From the NCBI GenBank assembly GCA_016872355.1, contig VGZY01000025.1, positions 1 to 38,093 on the forward strand: 38,093 bases of DNA, written 5' to 3'. Numbering within the stretch: position 1 is the stretch's first letter; the number at the start of each line of letters is the position of its first letter. The stretch comes from SAR202 cluster bacterium. Lineage in GTDB: Bacteria > Chloroflexota > Dehalococcoidia > Lucifugimonadales > VGZY01. Shown here in pieces: positions 22,562-30,082 of the stretch. Under the pieces are notes generated by a model that was given only the letters and a program-made list of their open reading frames with translations, was not told the origin of the DNA and made no database searches. Made by a program: the position numbers and the translations under genes.

Positions 22562-23446
22562 TCACAGACACTGCGCCACTGCCGCCACGTGCGCCGGAGT
22601 GGTGCCGCAGCACCCTCCTACTACCCGCGCGCCCATGGCCCGCCACTTCTCCGCGTACGCCGCATGCACCTCCGGCGTGAATTCAGAATCCCCGACCACG
22701 TTGGGATACGCTCCGAAAGCCACGTCGAACTCCTCGATGAGCTTCGGCAGCGCAGCGGAGATCGCGTCCGGCCTGCTGCACATCGCCAGGACCGCCGATA
22801 CGCCGGTCCCTGCCAGCGACTCAGCAAGCCGGCCGAAGGACTCCCCGCTCGCCATCAGTCCGCCCTCGGTCACGTTGCACACACCAAGGAGCACTGGAAC
22901 GCCGAGGCCGGAGACCGACCGCACAGCCAGCACGCATTCCGCGACGCTGCTGTGGTACTCAAGCAGCAGAGCATCCACGCCCGCGCCCGCAAGAATCCGC
23001 GCCTGTTCGATATAGTCACGCGCCGCCCTTTCAGGCGCTATCGGCGCGCCCCGTGGTTTGGGCGGCGATATGCTGCCGGCGACATACGCCCCGGGCTTCA
23101 CCGAGTCACGCGCACGCACCGCTATCTCCACGGCGCGGACGTTGATCTCCTCCAGGCGGCCGGCCATCTCCGGGATCCCGCGAAAGTCGAACTTCGCCCT
23201 GTTGGTGTTGAAGGTGTTGGTGGTGATGATGTCCGCGCCCGCTCGCAGGTAGTCCTCGTGCAGCGACTGGAGCTCTGCCGGCGCGTCCAGTACAGCGGTG
23301 GCCGATCGCGACGCTATGCCCTTCCTTACCGTGCCGTCGGACTCGCGCGAGTCGATGACGCCGCGCCTCTTGAGCTCGGTAGAGATCGCCCCGTCCAGCA
23401 CCATAGCGCCGGCGGCGAGCCTGGTGACAAGGTCCGGTCGTGACAT
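22562..23446 (-). CDS. Homocysteine S-methyltransferase family protein
   Basis: A 294-residue TIM-barrel protein. It starts with LDGAISTELKRRG and carries TNTFNTNRAKF, and the three zinc cysteines are present: Cys223 (AMCSRPD) and Cys279-Cys280 (VGGCCGTTP). Relatives transfer a methyl group from S-methylmethionine, betaine or other donors to homocysteine to make methionine; the donor here is unknown. It lies 30 bases after the deacetylase-like gene and is probably co-transcribed with it. An MmuM role is possible but not proven. Confidence 0.83.
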   Translation of the reverse strand: MSRPDLVTRLAAGAMVLDGAISTELKRRGVIDSRESDGTVRKGIASRSATAVLDAPAELQSLHEDYLRAGADIITTNTFNTNRAKFDFRGIPEMAGRLEEINVRAVEIAVRARDSVKPGAYVAGSISPPKPRGAPIAPERAARDYIEQARILAGAGVDALLLEYHSSVAECVLAVRSVSGLGVPVLLGVCNVTEGGLMASGESFGRLAESLAGTGVSAVLAMCSRPDAISAALPKLIEEFDVAFGAYPNVVGDSEFTPEVHAAYAEKWRAMGARVVGGCCGTTPAHVAAVAQCL

Positions 23447-23476
23447 CGCCGAACACCTCCCGGTCTGAATTTACCG

Positions 23477-24505
23477 TCAGGCTCCCCCCATGCCCTCCCA
23501 CAGCCCTTCGAAGAAGCTGCGCGCGTTCACCCCCAGCGTCCGCAAGTGGTATCCGCCCTCCTGCACGACCAGCGTCGGCAGGCGAAACGCGCCTATCGCT
23601 TGCCCGTTGCGCCTGAAGTCCTCCGCCCGGAGCAGCCACGTCCCGGCAGGGTCATTGCGCGCCGTATCCAGCCCGAGAGCGACGACAATGCAGGCCGGAC
23701 CGAATTCCTCCGCGCGCCGGACAAGCCTGTCCAGCGCGCGTCGGTACGCGTCGCCGTCTACCCCCTCCATCAGCGGTACGTTGAGATTGAACCCTTCACC
23801 CGCGCCGGTGCCGGTCTCATCTTCAAAACCGCTGAAGTACGGGAACGCCACGCTCGGATGGCCGTGGATGGACATCGTCAGCACGTCATTGCGCCGGTAG
23901 AAGATCTCCTGCTGGCCGTTACCGTGATGGTAGTCCAGGTCAAAGACCGCCACCTTGCCGCGACGGCTCAGGTAGTTGGCCGCCACAGCGAGGGAGTTGA
24001 AGTAGCAGTACCCCCCAAAGTACCGGTGCTCCGCGTGGTGTCCCGGTGGCCGAATCAGGGCATACGCCGCCCGCGCCCCGTCCAGCATCGCCTCTGCCGC
24101 CGTCAATGCGCAGTCGACAGACTTCCTCGCCGTCACGTATCCGTTGCGCGTTATAGGCGTGAAGGTATCCAGGGAGTAGTAGGGCGCCTGCAACGTCAGG
24201 TCCGCAGGCAGCCTGTCCCTGTTCCTGATGGGCACTATGGAAGGCAGCAGCTCTTCGCCAGGCTCCAGGCAATTGATTACGTCCCCCATGAACCGGAAGA
24301 AGGCGGAGTCGTGGACAGCCAGGATGGGGTCTTCTCCGAATTGCCGGAGGGGCAGCCTGTCCCAGATCGGCATCGCTTCGACGCCGGCCAAAAGCGCGCG
24401 CAGCCGCTGCGGCGTCTCCTTGTAATCACGGTCACGCACGCGATGGACTTCGTGGCCGTCGCTGACGACCAGTCCGAAAAGCCGCGAGTCCACTGCGTTA
24501 GCCAT
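23477..24505 (-). CDS. Histone deacetylase-like amidohydrolase (acetylpolyamine amidohydrolase type)
   Basis: A 342-residue arginase-deacetylase fold enzyme. The active site reads RPPGHHAEHRYFGGYCYFN (His156-His157), VFDLDYHHGNGQQ (zinc ligands Asp191 and His193), and ALGLDTARNDPAG with the second zinc aspartate. The order and the long N-terminal loop resemble bacterial acetylpolyamine amidohydrolases, which remove acetyl groups from polyamines. The tyrosine-equivalent region is VVQEGGYHLRTLG. No polyamine gene is adjacent. Start ATG 24505. Confidence 0.85.
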   Translation of the reverse strand: MANAVDSRLFGLVVSDGHEVHRVRDRDYKETPQRLRALLAGVEAMPIWDRLPLRQFGEDPILAVHDSAFFRFMGDVINCLEPGEELLPSIVPIRNRDRLPADLTLQAPYYSLDTFTPITRNGYVTARKSVDCALTAAEAMLDGARAAYALIRPPGHHAEHRYFGGYCYFNSLAVAANYLSRRGKVAVFDLDYHHGNGQQEIFYRRNDVLTMSIHGHPSVAFPYFSGFEDETGTGAGEGFNLNVPLMEGVDGDAYRRALDRLVRRAEEFGPACIVVALGLDTARNDPAGTWLLRAEDFRRNGQAIGAFRLPTLVVQEGGYHLRTLGVNARSFFEGLWEGMGGA

Positions 24506-24574
24506 TCGCGTTTACCTCTCCCCATCCGTCACGCCTCATCTAACCACACGGGCAGCGGGCTTTCAATGAACAAT

Positions 24575-24604
24575 ACTAGGCCGCGGCGAGTGCCACGGCC
24601 TAGT
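24575..24604. terminator. Strong hairpin between two minus-strand genes
   Basis: ACTAGGCCG (24575-24583) pairs with CGGCCTAGT (24596-24604), with an inner GGC/GCC. It lies after the Hcp-like gene and before the deacetylase gene on the minus strand, and likely separates their transcripts. No clear U-tract is visible. Confidence 0.5.
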
Positions 24605-24646
24605 TGCCATCAGCGTGTATTCTGGGCGCCCCGGTGAATGCCGCCC

Positions 24647-25330
24647 TTATCGGTCCTTCTTCTTTTTCGACTCCACCGTATTCGAGAAGGTGTCCGTATC
24701 CGCGACCGTGCCATTTTCGTTGTAGCTGGTCACTGTCAGGTTCACCTTATCAAAGCTCAGCGCTAACCTCTTCCCATGGTCGCGGTACTTGTCGATCTGA
24801 ACGTTCTCAAACTCGTAGGCTATCCGCACCACGGTCCCATCTTTCAGGGTCGAATCGATGTTCAGGTTCACGGTATCGAACATCGTACCGTCATCAGCCG
24901 CCGCAGCCAGGGCCGGGTCCGAAGAGTCCGGGACTTTGATTAGCTGGGCAATCCTGAGCTTGCTGAGCATCTTCTCTATCCGGTTCTTATTGCCTTTTCC
25001 GGGCTTTGGCTCAGCGATCTTCTCGAGCTTCTTCTGTACCTTCTCGACGTCACTCCAGTCGATATAACCTGGGTCTGTCGAGTCACCGTCCACTCCGTCG
25101 AACTTCACGTGAATCCCCGGGTCCGGAAGCGTTCCGCCGCCGCCCGGCAAGGTGCCGCCACCGCCAGGAAGTGTCCCGCCTCCACCGGGCAAGGTGCCGC
25201 CGTCCCCAGGGAGCGTACCGTCCGCAAACACCGGGCTCCGGCCCAGGCCGGAAAATACAACTAACCCCATAACCGCTACCGCTAGAAACGCCGCGAGCAA
25301 ATAACCTCTGCCTATCCCAATTGCCTTCAT
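24647..25330 (-). CDS. Secreted Hcp-like protein with glycine-rich repeat linker
   Basis: A 227-residue protein. ATG 25330 is chosen because GGAGG lies six bases upstream. A signal peptide spans residues 1 to about 36 (hydrophobic core LLAAFLAVAVMGLVVF, cleavage near VFADG). Then come five GTLPGGGG-type repeats. The folded part begins VKFDGVDGDSTDPGYIDWSDV and includes IKVPDSSDPALAAAADDGTMF, then YEFENVQIDKY and ALSFDKVNLTVTSYNENG. These match the order of conserved segments in the Hcp1 family of type VI secretion tube proteins. No other type VI gene is near. The tail is KKKKDR. Family assignment rests on pattern, not a search. Confidence 0.6.
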   Translation of the reverse strand: MKAIGIGRGYLLAAFLAVAVMGLVVFSGLGRSPVFADGTLPGDGGTLPGGGGTLPGGGGTLPGGGGTLPDPGIHVKFDGVDGDSTDPGYIDWSDVEKVQKKLEKIAEPKPGKGNKNRIEKMLSKLRIAQLIKVPDSSDPALAAAADDGTMFDTVNLNIDSTLKDGTVVRIAYEFENVQIDKYRDHGKRLALSFDKVNLTVTSYNENGTVADTDTFSNTVESKKKKDR

Positions 25331-25479
25331 TCTCAACCTCCACACCAGTTTTCCGCATCAGGCAATGGCCGTTCACCGGGGATCTCACCCCACGCCGGTC
25401 ACACCCAAATCAGATGGCTTGGCACCATTTCTATCGCGGGATGGGAACTATATCAATCCCTGACTAAAACGTGCGCTCA

Positions 25480-25512
25480 CTTACGTGGTTTTCCAGGAGG
25501 GCGCTTACGTGG
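25480..25512. promoter_or_regulatory. Direct repeats CTTACGTGG, period 24
   Basis: CTTACGTGG occurs at 25480-25488 and 25504-25512, exactly 24 bases apart, upstream of the minus-strand Hcp-like gene. A third copy lies at 17827-17835 upstream of the DUF2934 gene. A binding site for a common regulator is possible. The rest of 25331-25561 holds nothing else I can name. Confidence 0.35.
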
Positions 25513-25561
25513 AAACGCGGTGTCCATGGGCGGGAGAGGCCATACGGTGTCTACGTGTTGA

Positions 25562-26347
25562 TTACCGCTTACCGTCTTCGATCCGGCCCAGCAGTCTAAG
25601 TAGTCCGTCCAGGATGGTAAGGGGATGAGGGGGGCAACCGGGGATGTACAGGTCTACAGGAATAACGGAGTCCGCCCCGTTGTTGACCTGGGGGTTATTC
25701 CGGAAAGGGCCTCCGGATATGGCGCAGCCGCCCACGGCGATGACGAGCTTCGGAGCGGGCGTGGCCGCGTAGGTCTTCTCAAGCGCCAGCCTCATGTTCC
25801 CTGTGACAGGCCCCGTGATGATGAGCCCGTCTGCGTGGCGCGGCGAGGCAACGACCTGGATGCCGAAGCGGCCGAGGTCGAACACTACCGTCCCAAGCAC
25901 GTTGATCTCCGCCTCGCACGCATTGCAGCCGCCCGCGCTGACCTGCCGCAGCTTGAGAGAGCGGCCGAAGAGTGCTTTGGACTTCCTGTCCAGCTCCTCC
26001 GCCAGCTTGATGCCGCGCTCGTCGACCACGAGGTCTTCGCGGCGGCGCACGGCAAGGCGGAAGTCACCGGTGTATTTGATCGCTCCTTCGGGGCACGCCT
26101 CAACGCACTCCGTGCAGAACAGGCACTTTCCCATGTCTATGCTCGGGCCGTGATCGCCGATGCTCACCGCCTCGGTGAGACACGCCTCGACGCACTCCGC
26201 GCAACCGGCAGGGCACTTCGAAGTGTCGATCTTCGGCAGGCCGCGGTAGCGCTCGGGCAGCGCAGGCGCCGACTTCGGGAAGTCGATCGTGCGGTGCTTC
26301 TGGTGCAGGCGCGTGCGCCACTGGTTGATCAAAGGTCGAATCCGCAA
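25562..26347 (-). CDS. Hydrogenase-related complex, ferredoxin-small subunit fusion
   Basis: A 261-residue fusion. Residues 41-90 form a two-cluster ferredoxin (Cys45, 49, 52, 56 and Cys75, 78, 81, 85). The C-terminal half is a NuoB/group 4 hydrogenase small subunit with GGCNACEAEINVLG, VGGCAISGG and IPGCPPHPLTILDGLLRLLG, giving four likely ligands for the proximal 4Fe-4S cluster. Group 4 hydrogenases and their energy-converting hydrogenase-related (Ehr) cousins couple electron transfer to ion pumping at the membrane. It overlaps the large-subunit gene by 19 bases. No membrane subunit gene is present in the window. Confidence 0.82.
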   Translation of the reverse strand: MRIRPLINQWRTRLHQKHRTIDFPKSAPALPERYRGLPKIDTSKCPAGCAECVEACLTEAVSIGDHGPSIDMGKCLFCTECVEACPEGAIKYTGDFRLAVRRREDLVVDERGIKLAEELDRKSKALFGRSLKLRQVSAGGCNACEAEINVLGTVVFDLGRFGIQVVASPRHADGLIITGPVTGNMRLALEKTYAATPAPKLVIAVGGCAISGGPFRNNPQVNNGADSVIPVDLYIPGCPPHPLTILDGLLRLLGRIEDGKR

Positions 26348-27868
26348 TAGGACAGGTTGAAGCTCTTGTTGCAGAGCGGGAAGTCAGATATCTGCTGGCC
26401 GCGCAGCGCAAGCGTAAGCGCCATCCAGTTGTGGAAGGACGGGTCAGTGATCTTGTACCTGGCAAACTTGCCCTGCTCGTCCGTTATCGCAACGTGCGCC
26501 ACCTCTCCCCTCCACCCTTCCGTAAGCGCCACGGCGAGCATGTTCGGACGCGGCGGCGGGCACTCCGCCTTCACGGACCCAGCGGGCAGCGCGTCCAGGT
26601 TGTGCCTGATGTACCTGATCGACTCTGCGATCTCCAGCCGCCGCACGAGCGCCCGCGAGAAAACGTCGCCGCCGGACGCGACGGCCGCCTGCGCCGGGGA
26701 CTCGCACCACCAGCCTACCGGGTGGTCCTTCCGAACGTCCATCGCGATGCCGGCGGAGCGGGCGGCCATACCCACGAACCCCAGGTCCTGTGCAGCCTTC
26801 TGGGAGACCGTGCCCGTCCCCTTCAGCCTGTCCAGGACGGACCCATTAGAGAAGAAGTCGTGCAGCGCCTCGGTAACGTCCCGTTCCGCCCTGTCCAGCC
26901 TGCCATGCAGGTCGGCCAGCATATCGCGCTCCGAAACGTCGAACGCCACGCCCCCCCGGCCGCACCATCCCCCGGCCGAGCCTGCTCCCGCATATCACGG
27001 AGCTCATGTTGAGGAAATCGCCGCGCAGCCGCCCGCAGAAAGAGGTGGTTGGGAGGAAGCCCACGTCGTTCGCAAGCGCGCCCATATCGCCGGTGTGGTT
27101 CGCTAACCGCTCAAGCTCCAGCGCGATAGCCCGGAGGGCCTGCGCCCTTATTGGCGCAGCCACGCCGCCGAGCGACTCCATGACCATGGAGTAGGCAGTC
27201 CCGTGGCCGATCGTCGTGTCCCCGGCGACCGTCTCCATTTCAAACATCGTCCGCCGGTGCGGGCCGCAGACGAGCGCCTCTTCAACGCCACGGTGCTGGT
27301 ATCCCAGGTGTATCTCCAGGTGGTGCACGATCTCCCCAGTGCACTGGAACCTGAAATGCCCCGGCTCGATCACCCCAGCGTGCACCGGGCCCACCGCAAC
27401 CTCGTGCACCTCCTCTCCCGCCATCGAAAAGTACGGATACGCCCGCGCCATGTGCGGGGGTCCTTCTCCCCCCTTGATGGGGGAGATGTCGGCGCTCCGG
27501 CCGACAGAGAGGGTGTTGTGTCCCCTCACCGGCTTCAGCCACGGGTGCCCCTCCGGCATCACGCCCACCTGCTCACAGATCTCTCTCTCAAACAGGTGCG
27601 CCTGCGGGCAGTCCGGGGTAATCGATTCGAAGCTCTCCGCCACGTACGTTGCCACCACGGTGAGCGAGTGGGCCGCATCGTTTGCGAGCACTGCATAGAG
27701 CCGCGCCCCGGCGTCCCCTGTCCTGCGCCCGAACAGGGAGACAACCCGCGCTCCGGCGCCCGTCGCGGTAATAATTGCCGTCCTGAACGCACCCGTCTCC
27801 AGTACAGGCACCGAGCCGGCATCCACGGCCTGCCCGTTTTGAAGCTGGACCCCGGCCGCCACACTCAT
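26329..27868 (-). pseudogene. Hydrogenase-related large subunit (NuoC-NuoD/HyfG-like), frameshifted
   Basis: Two overlapping frames form one protein of about 512 residues if one G is removed from the seven-G run at 26951-26957. The frame then reads RPGGVAFDVSERDML instead of RPGGRGVRRFG. The N-terminal third is NuoC-like, the rest NuoD/HyfG-like (HLGYQHRGVEEAL). Where NiFe hydrogenases have a first CxxC, this protein has VAGDTTIGHGTAY, and the C-terminus reads DFPLCNKSFNLSYCGFDL rather than DPCxxC. It therefore lacks the NiFe ligands, as in Ehr complexes. A palindromic element is inserted in frame at 27465-27514. It faces a truncated helicase. Confidence 0.75.
27465..27514. repeat. Palindromic repeat element, copy B, in frame inside a gene
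   Basis: Two adjacent hairpins: TCTCCCCC/GGGGGAGA (27465-27472, 27479-27486) and TGTCGGC/GCCGACA (27487-27493, 27500-27506), followed by GAGAGGGTG. The second hairpin and its flanks match copy A at 153-191 with a compensated base pair. Read on the minus strand it encodes roughly NTLSVGRSADISPIKGGEGP in the linker between the NuoC-like and NuoD-like domains. Confidence 0.65.
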
Positions 27869-27899
27869 TGGCCACCCCCCACGAGCGCGGCCGCGTCCC

Positions 27900-28104
27900 C
27901 GATGGCGGCGTCGGCATCGCTGAGCGCGGGTACGAGATCATCGAAGACCTCTGGCGCGCCACGCTGGAGGTAATCTCAAACTGCCCCTGCGAGAAGGGGT
28001 GCCCGAGCTGCATCCACTCCCCCAAGTGCGGCAACAACAACCACCCGCTCGATAAGGACGTAGCGAAGCTGGTGCTTAGGGAGATTCTCAATTCACAATT
28101 CTGA
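27900..28104 (+). pseudogene. C-terminal remnant of a DEAD/DEAH-box helicase (DUF1998/MrfA-like)
   Basis: About 68 residues matching only the end of a large helicase: DGGVGIAERGYEIIEDLW, then the four-cysteine cluster CPCEKGCPSC...PKCGNNN and HPLDKDVAKLVLREIL, ending in TGA. The helicase motor is absent. Upstream sequence is the oppositely oriented hydrogenase-related gene, so the 5' part was lost at a junction near 27870-27900. I take it as a non-functional fragment. Confidence 0.75.
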
Positions 28105-28130
28105 GTAGCTATGCTATTCTTTATCTGCGT

Positions 28131-28207
28131 CGGGGTATAGCGCAGCTTGGTAGCGCGCTTGCATGGGGTGCAAGAAGTCCTGGGTTCAAATCCCAGTACC
28201 CCGACCA
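28131..28207 (+). tRNA. tRNA-Pro (anticodon GGG)
   Basis: A complete cloverleaf with encoded CCA. Acceptor arms CGGGGTA and TACCCCG, D stem GCGC/GCGC, anticodon stem CTTGC/GCAAG with loop ATGGGGT (anticodon GGG), and T arm CTGGG-TTCAAAT-CCCAG. The discriminator is A. It lies between the helicase remnant and the lipoprotein gene; tRNA genes are common rearrangement sites. Confidence 0.96.
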
Positions 28208-28271
28208 TTTTCACAACCCCATGTGGCATTTCCAGCGAATTTCGGCACAATCTCTCCTCGAGGCGTCGCCA

Positions 28272-29075
28272 ATGATCGCTCGCCGCAACCGCCTGCCGGG
28301 TCTCCTCCATCTGTTCCTGCTGTTCTCGATTTTGATCGTGACGCTGGCATGCGCTCCCGAGGACGACCCTTTCAACGTGGGCGACCGCGCCCGCATCTCC
28401 GCCGAGGCCACGGCCGCCGCCGCGCAGGGCCAGTCCTCTACGCCCACCCTGTCCACAGAAGGCAACAGGTCCGTCCTTCAGAACGAAGGCAAGGGCACTG
28501 TGCGCTTCGCCGACTGGAGCGACAACGAGATAGCGCTGCTCAACAACATTGCGGGCTACATCCTGGTGTGGGGGTACGACTACAAGGCGGAGCTTGTTGA
28601 TGTGAACGAGGGCGGCTACCAGGCCGCTGCGACGGACGGCAAGGTGGACGTGGTTATGGGCGTGCCAAAGGCAACGGCCTCAGACTGGCTGAAGCAACAG
28701 GCGGACTCCGGCAAGCTGGTGGACGCAAGCTCACCCTACGGAGCCGACGGCGAGATACGTATCGCACACACTACCGCCCTCAAGTCCGGCTCCGCCGAGG
28801 TGGCCGACTTCCTTCAGAAGATCAGCGTGGACCACCAGCTGATCACGAACCAGGCCGCCCAGATCAGCGGCGGCAGGACCGGCATACGGCCCATCGTGGC
28901 GGCGCTCACGTTCCTCAAGAACAACGAGCCGGTCTGGACAGCGTGGCTCCCGGTGCCCATCGCTGAGAACGTTAAGACCTCCATCGCCGCCGGCAAGACC
29001 AGCCTGGTCAAGCGTGACTGCATCCCCACGGGCGGTTCCCGCTCCCCCGGCAACCCCAACGAGGAGAACTGCTAG
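28272..29075 (+). CDS. Lipoprotein, OpuAC-like periplasmic binding protein
   Basis: A 267-residue secreted lipoprotein. ATG 28272 has GAGG eight bases upstream. The signal peptide ends in the lipobox LACA (Cys27). After a Ser/Thr/Ala-rich linker the domain begins with TVRFADWSDNEIALLNNIAGYILVWGYDYKAELVDV and VDVVMGVPKATASDWLKQQ. This resembles glycine-betaine/choline ABC binding proteins, but it is shorter, and no permease or ATPase gene is adjacent. Ligand unknown. The 3' end overlaps the convergent UPF0175 gene by four bases. Confidence 0.7.
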   Translation: MIARRNRLPGLLHLFLLFSILIVTLACAPEDDPFNVGDRARISAEATAAAAQGQSSTPTLSTEGNRSVLQNEGKGTVRFADWSDNEIALLNNIAGYILVWGYDYKAELVDVNEGGYQAAATDGKVDVVMGVPKATASDWLKQQADSGKLVDASSPYGADGEIRIAHTTALKSGSAEVADFLQKISVDHQLITNQAAQISGGRTGIRPIVAALTFLKNNEPVWTAWLPVPIAENVKTSIAAGKTSLVKRDCIPTGGSRSPGNPNEENC

Positions 29076-29404
29076 GAAGTAGTCCCTTTTGATACCTCGC
29101 CCTCGAGCTGTGCCAGATCGTGGTCCAGGGCGGCCATATCGTATTGTGAGGTGATCTTCTTCAGCCTGAGGTACTCCATCATCTCCCAAACCGTCACGCC
29201 TGCTTCCCTGGCAGCCCTTGCCGTAGAGACCTTTCCGTCTCCATACTGCCGGGCGAAGTAGTCCAGCTTCCAGCTCGCAATGGCCTTCGCCAACAGCTTT
29301 CGCACCGTCGTCGCACGGTCTGATTGCTCAAGCCGTTCTATGGTCTCCAGGTCGCGCACCATCTCTTCAGGAAGCCGCGATCCAACCATCTGCTCTTTCT
29401 TCAT
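29072..29404 (-). CDS. UPF0175-family antitoxin-like protein
   Basis: A 110-residue protein. The central part DYFARQYGDGKVSTARAAREAGVTVWEMMEYLRLKKI is the helix-turn-helix core of UPF0175, which pairs with PIN-like toxins. The N-terminus (VGSRLPEEMVRDLETIERLEQSDRATTVRKLL) looks like a ribbon-helix-helix segment. The start ATG overlaps the stop of the upstream DUF3368 gene as ATGA, so translation is coupled and the toxin-like gene comes first. Confidence 0.8.
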   Translation of the reverse strand: MKKEQMVGSRLPEEMVRDLETIERLEQSDRATTVRKLLAKAIASWKLDYFARQYGDGKVSTARAAREAGVTVWEMMEYLRLKKITSQYDMAALDHDLAQLEGEVSKGTTS

Positions 29405-29973
29405 CGATTCTTCCTTTTCGCCCTTCGGAGAACTTCCGCTATTACCTCCGGCGATACCCAGAGCACTTTAGCGACCTCCACCACATACTTCTCAAACTCT
29501 TCGTCTGAGATATGCCCTCCGAGGTGCATTTCGAGAAGCACACCTATCGTACCCGCATGCTCCAATTGCATGGACGCGGCTATGGACCTTGCTTCCCTAT
29601 CGTCCACTATTAGCTTGAACCGGCGCGCCTGCACAATGGATATGGATTCGGCCTCACCCCTGTCCAAGCCCGAAACGTCAACAAGGGTGGAGGCAATTTC
29701 TGCTTCGCGGTCCGACATCTCCGCTATAGAAATCCACCCTTCCCGTATGGCCAGCTGGACCCGAGCGACTTCTGTTGCACCTTTACGAATGCCCCCCGTC
29801 ACCACTTCTTCCAGCACTGTGGGGGCAATGACGACATAGCTGAAGCGCTCTTTCAACAGACGCAAACAGCCGACCTTGGCGAGAGAGATTAGGACAGTAG
29901 AATCAGCAATAACCAAGGTAAAGCCCCTGAATCCGCCTAAATCGATGATATCAAATGTATCACCTGATTTCAA
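29401..29973 (-). CDS. DUF3368 PIN-like toxin candidate
   Basis: Up to 190 residues. The PIN-like core is VIADSTVLISLAKVGCLRLL, a central GLDRGEAESISIVQ and LIVDDREARSIA, so the acidic residues expected for a metal-dependent RNase are present. The C-terminus contains GTIGVLLEMHLGGHISDEEFEKY. The upstream start is TTG 29973, but family members begin close to the VIADS strand, so TTG near 29916 may be the true start. It is co-translated with the UPF0175 gene. Confidence 0.75.
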   Translation of the reverse strand: MKSGDTFDIIDLGGFRGFTLVIADSTVLISLAKVGCLRLLKERFSYVVIAPTVLEEVVTGGIRKGATEVARVQLAIREGWISIAEMSDREAEIASTLVDVSGLDRGEAESISIVQARRFKLIVDDREARSIAASMQLEHAGTIGVLLEMHLGGHISDEEFEKYVVEVAKVLWVSPEVIAEVLRRAKRKNR

Positions 29974-30082
29974 TCGCGGTATTGTCTGGTCGTTCCCTCC
30001 CTGTTACCCTGAACTCTGGATTCGCGTTTCTTCCCGCGTGTATGGGCGACATGAAGACCGGAGAGTTGCTCCCGGAGGCACC

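Noticed and set aside
25496-25640. GTG-initiated plus-strand frame after AGGAGG near 25495
   Set aside because: It runs antisense into the hydrogenase-related small subunit and has no recognisable features; AGGAGG is probably coincidental.
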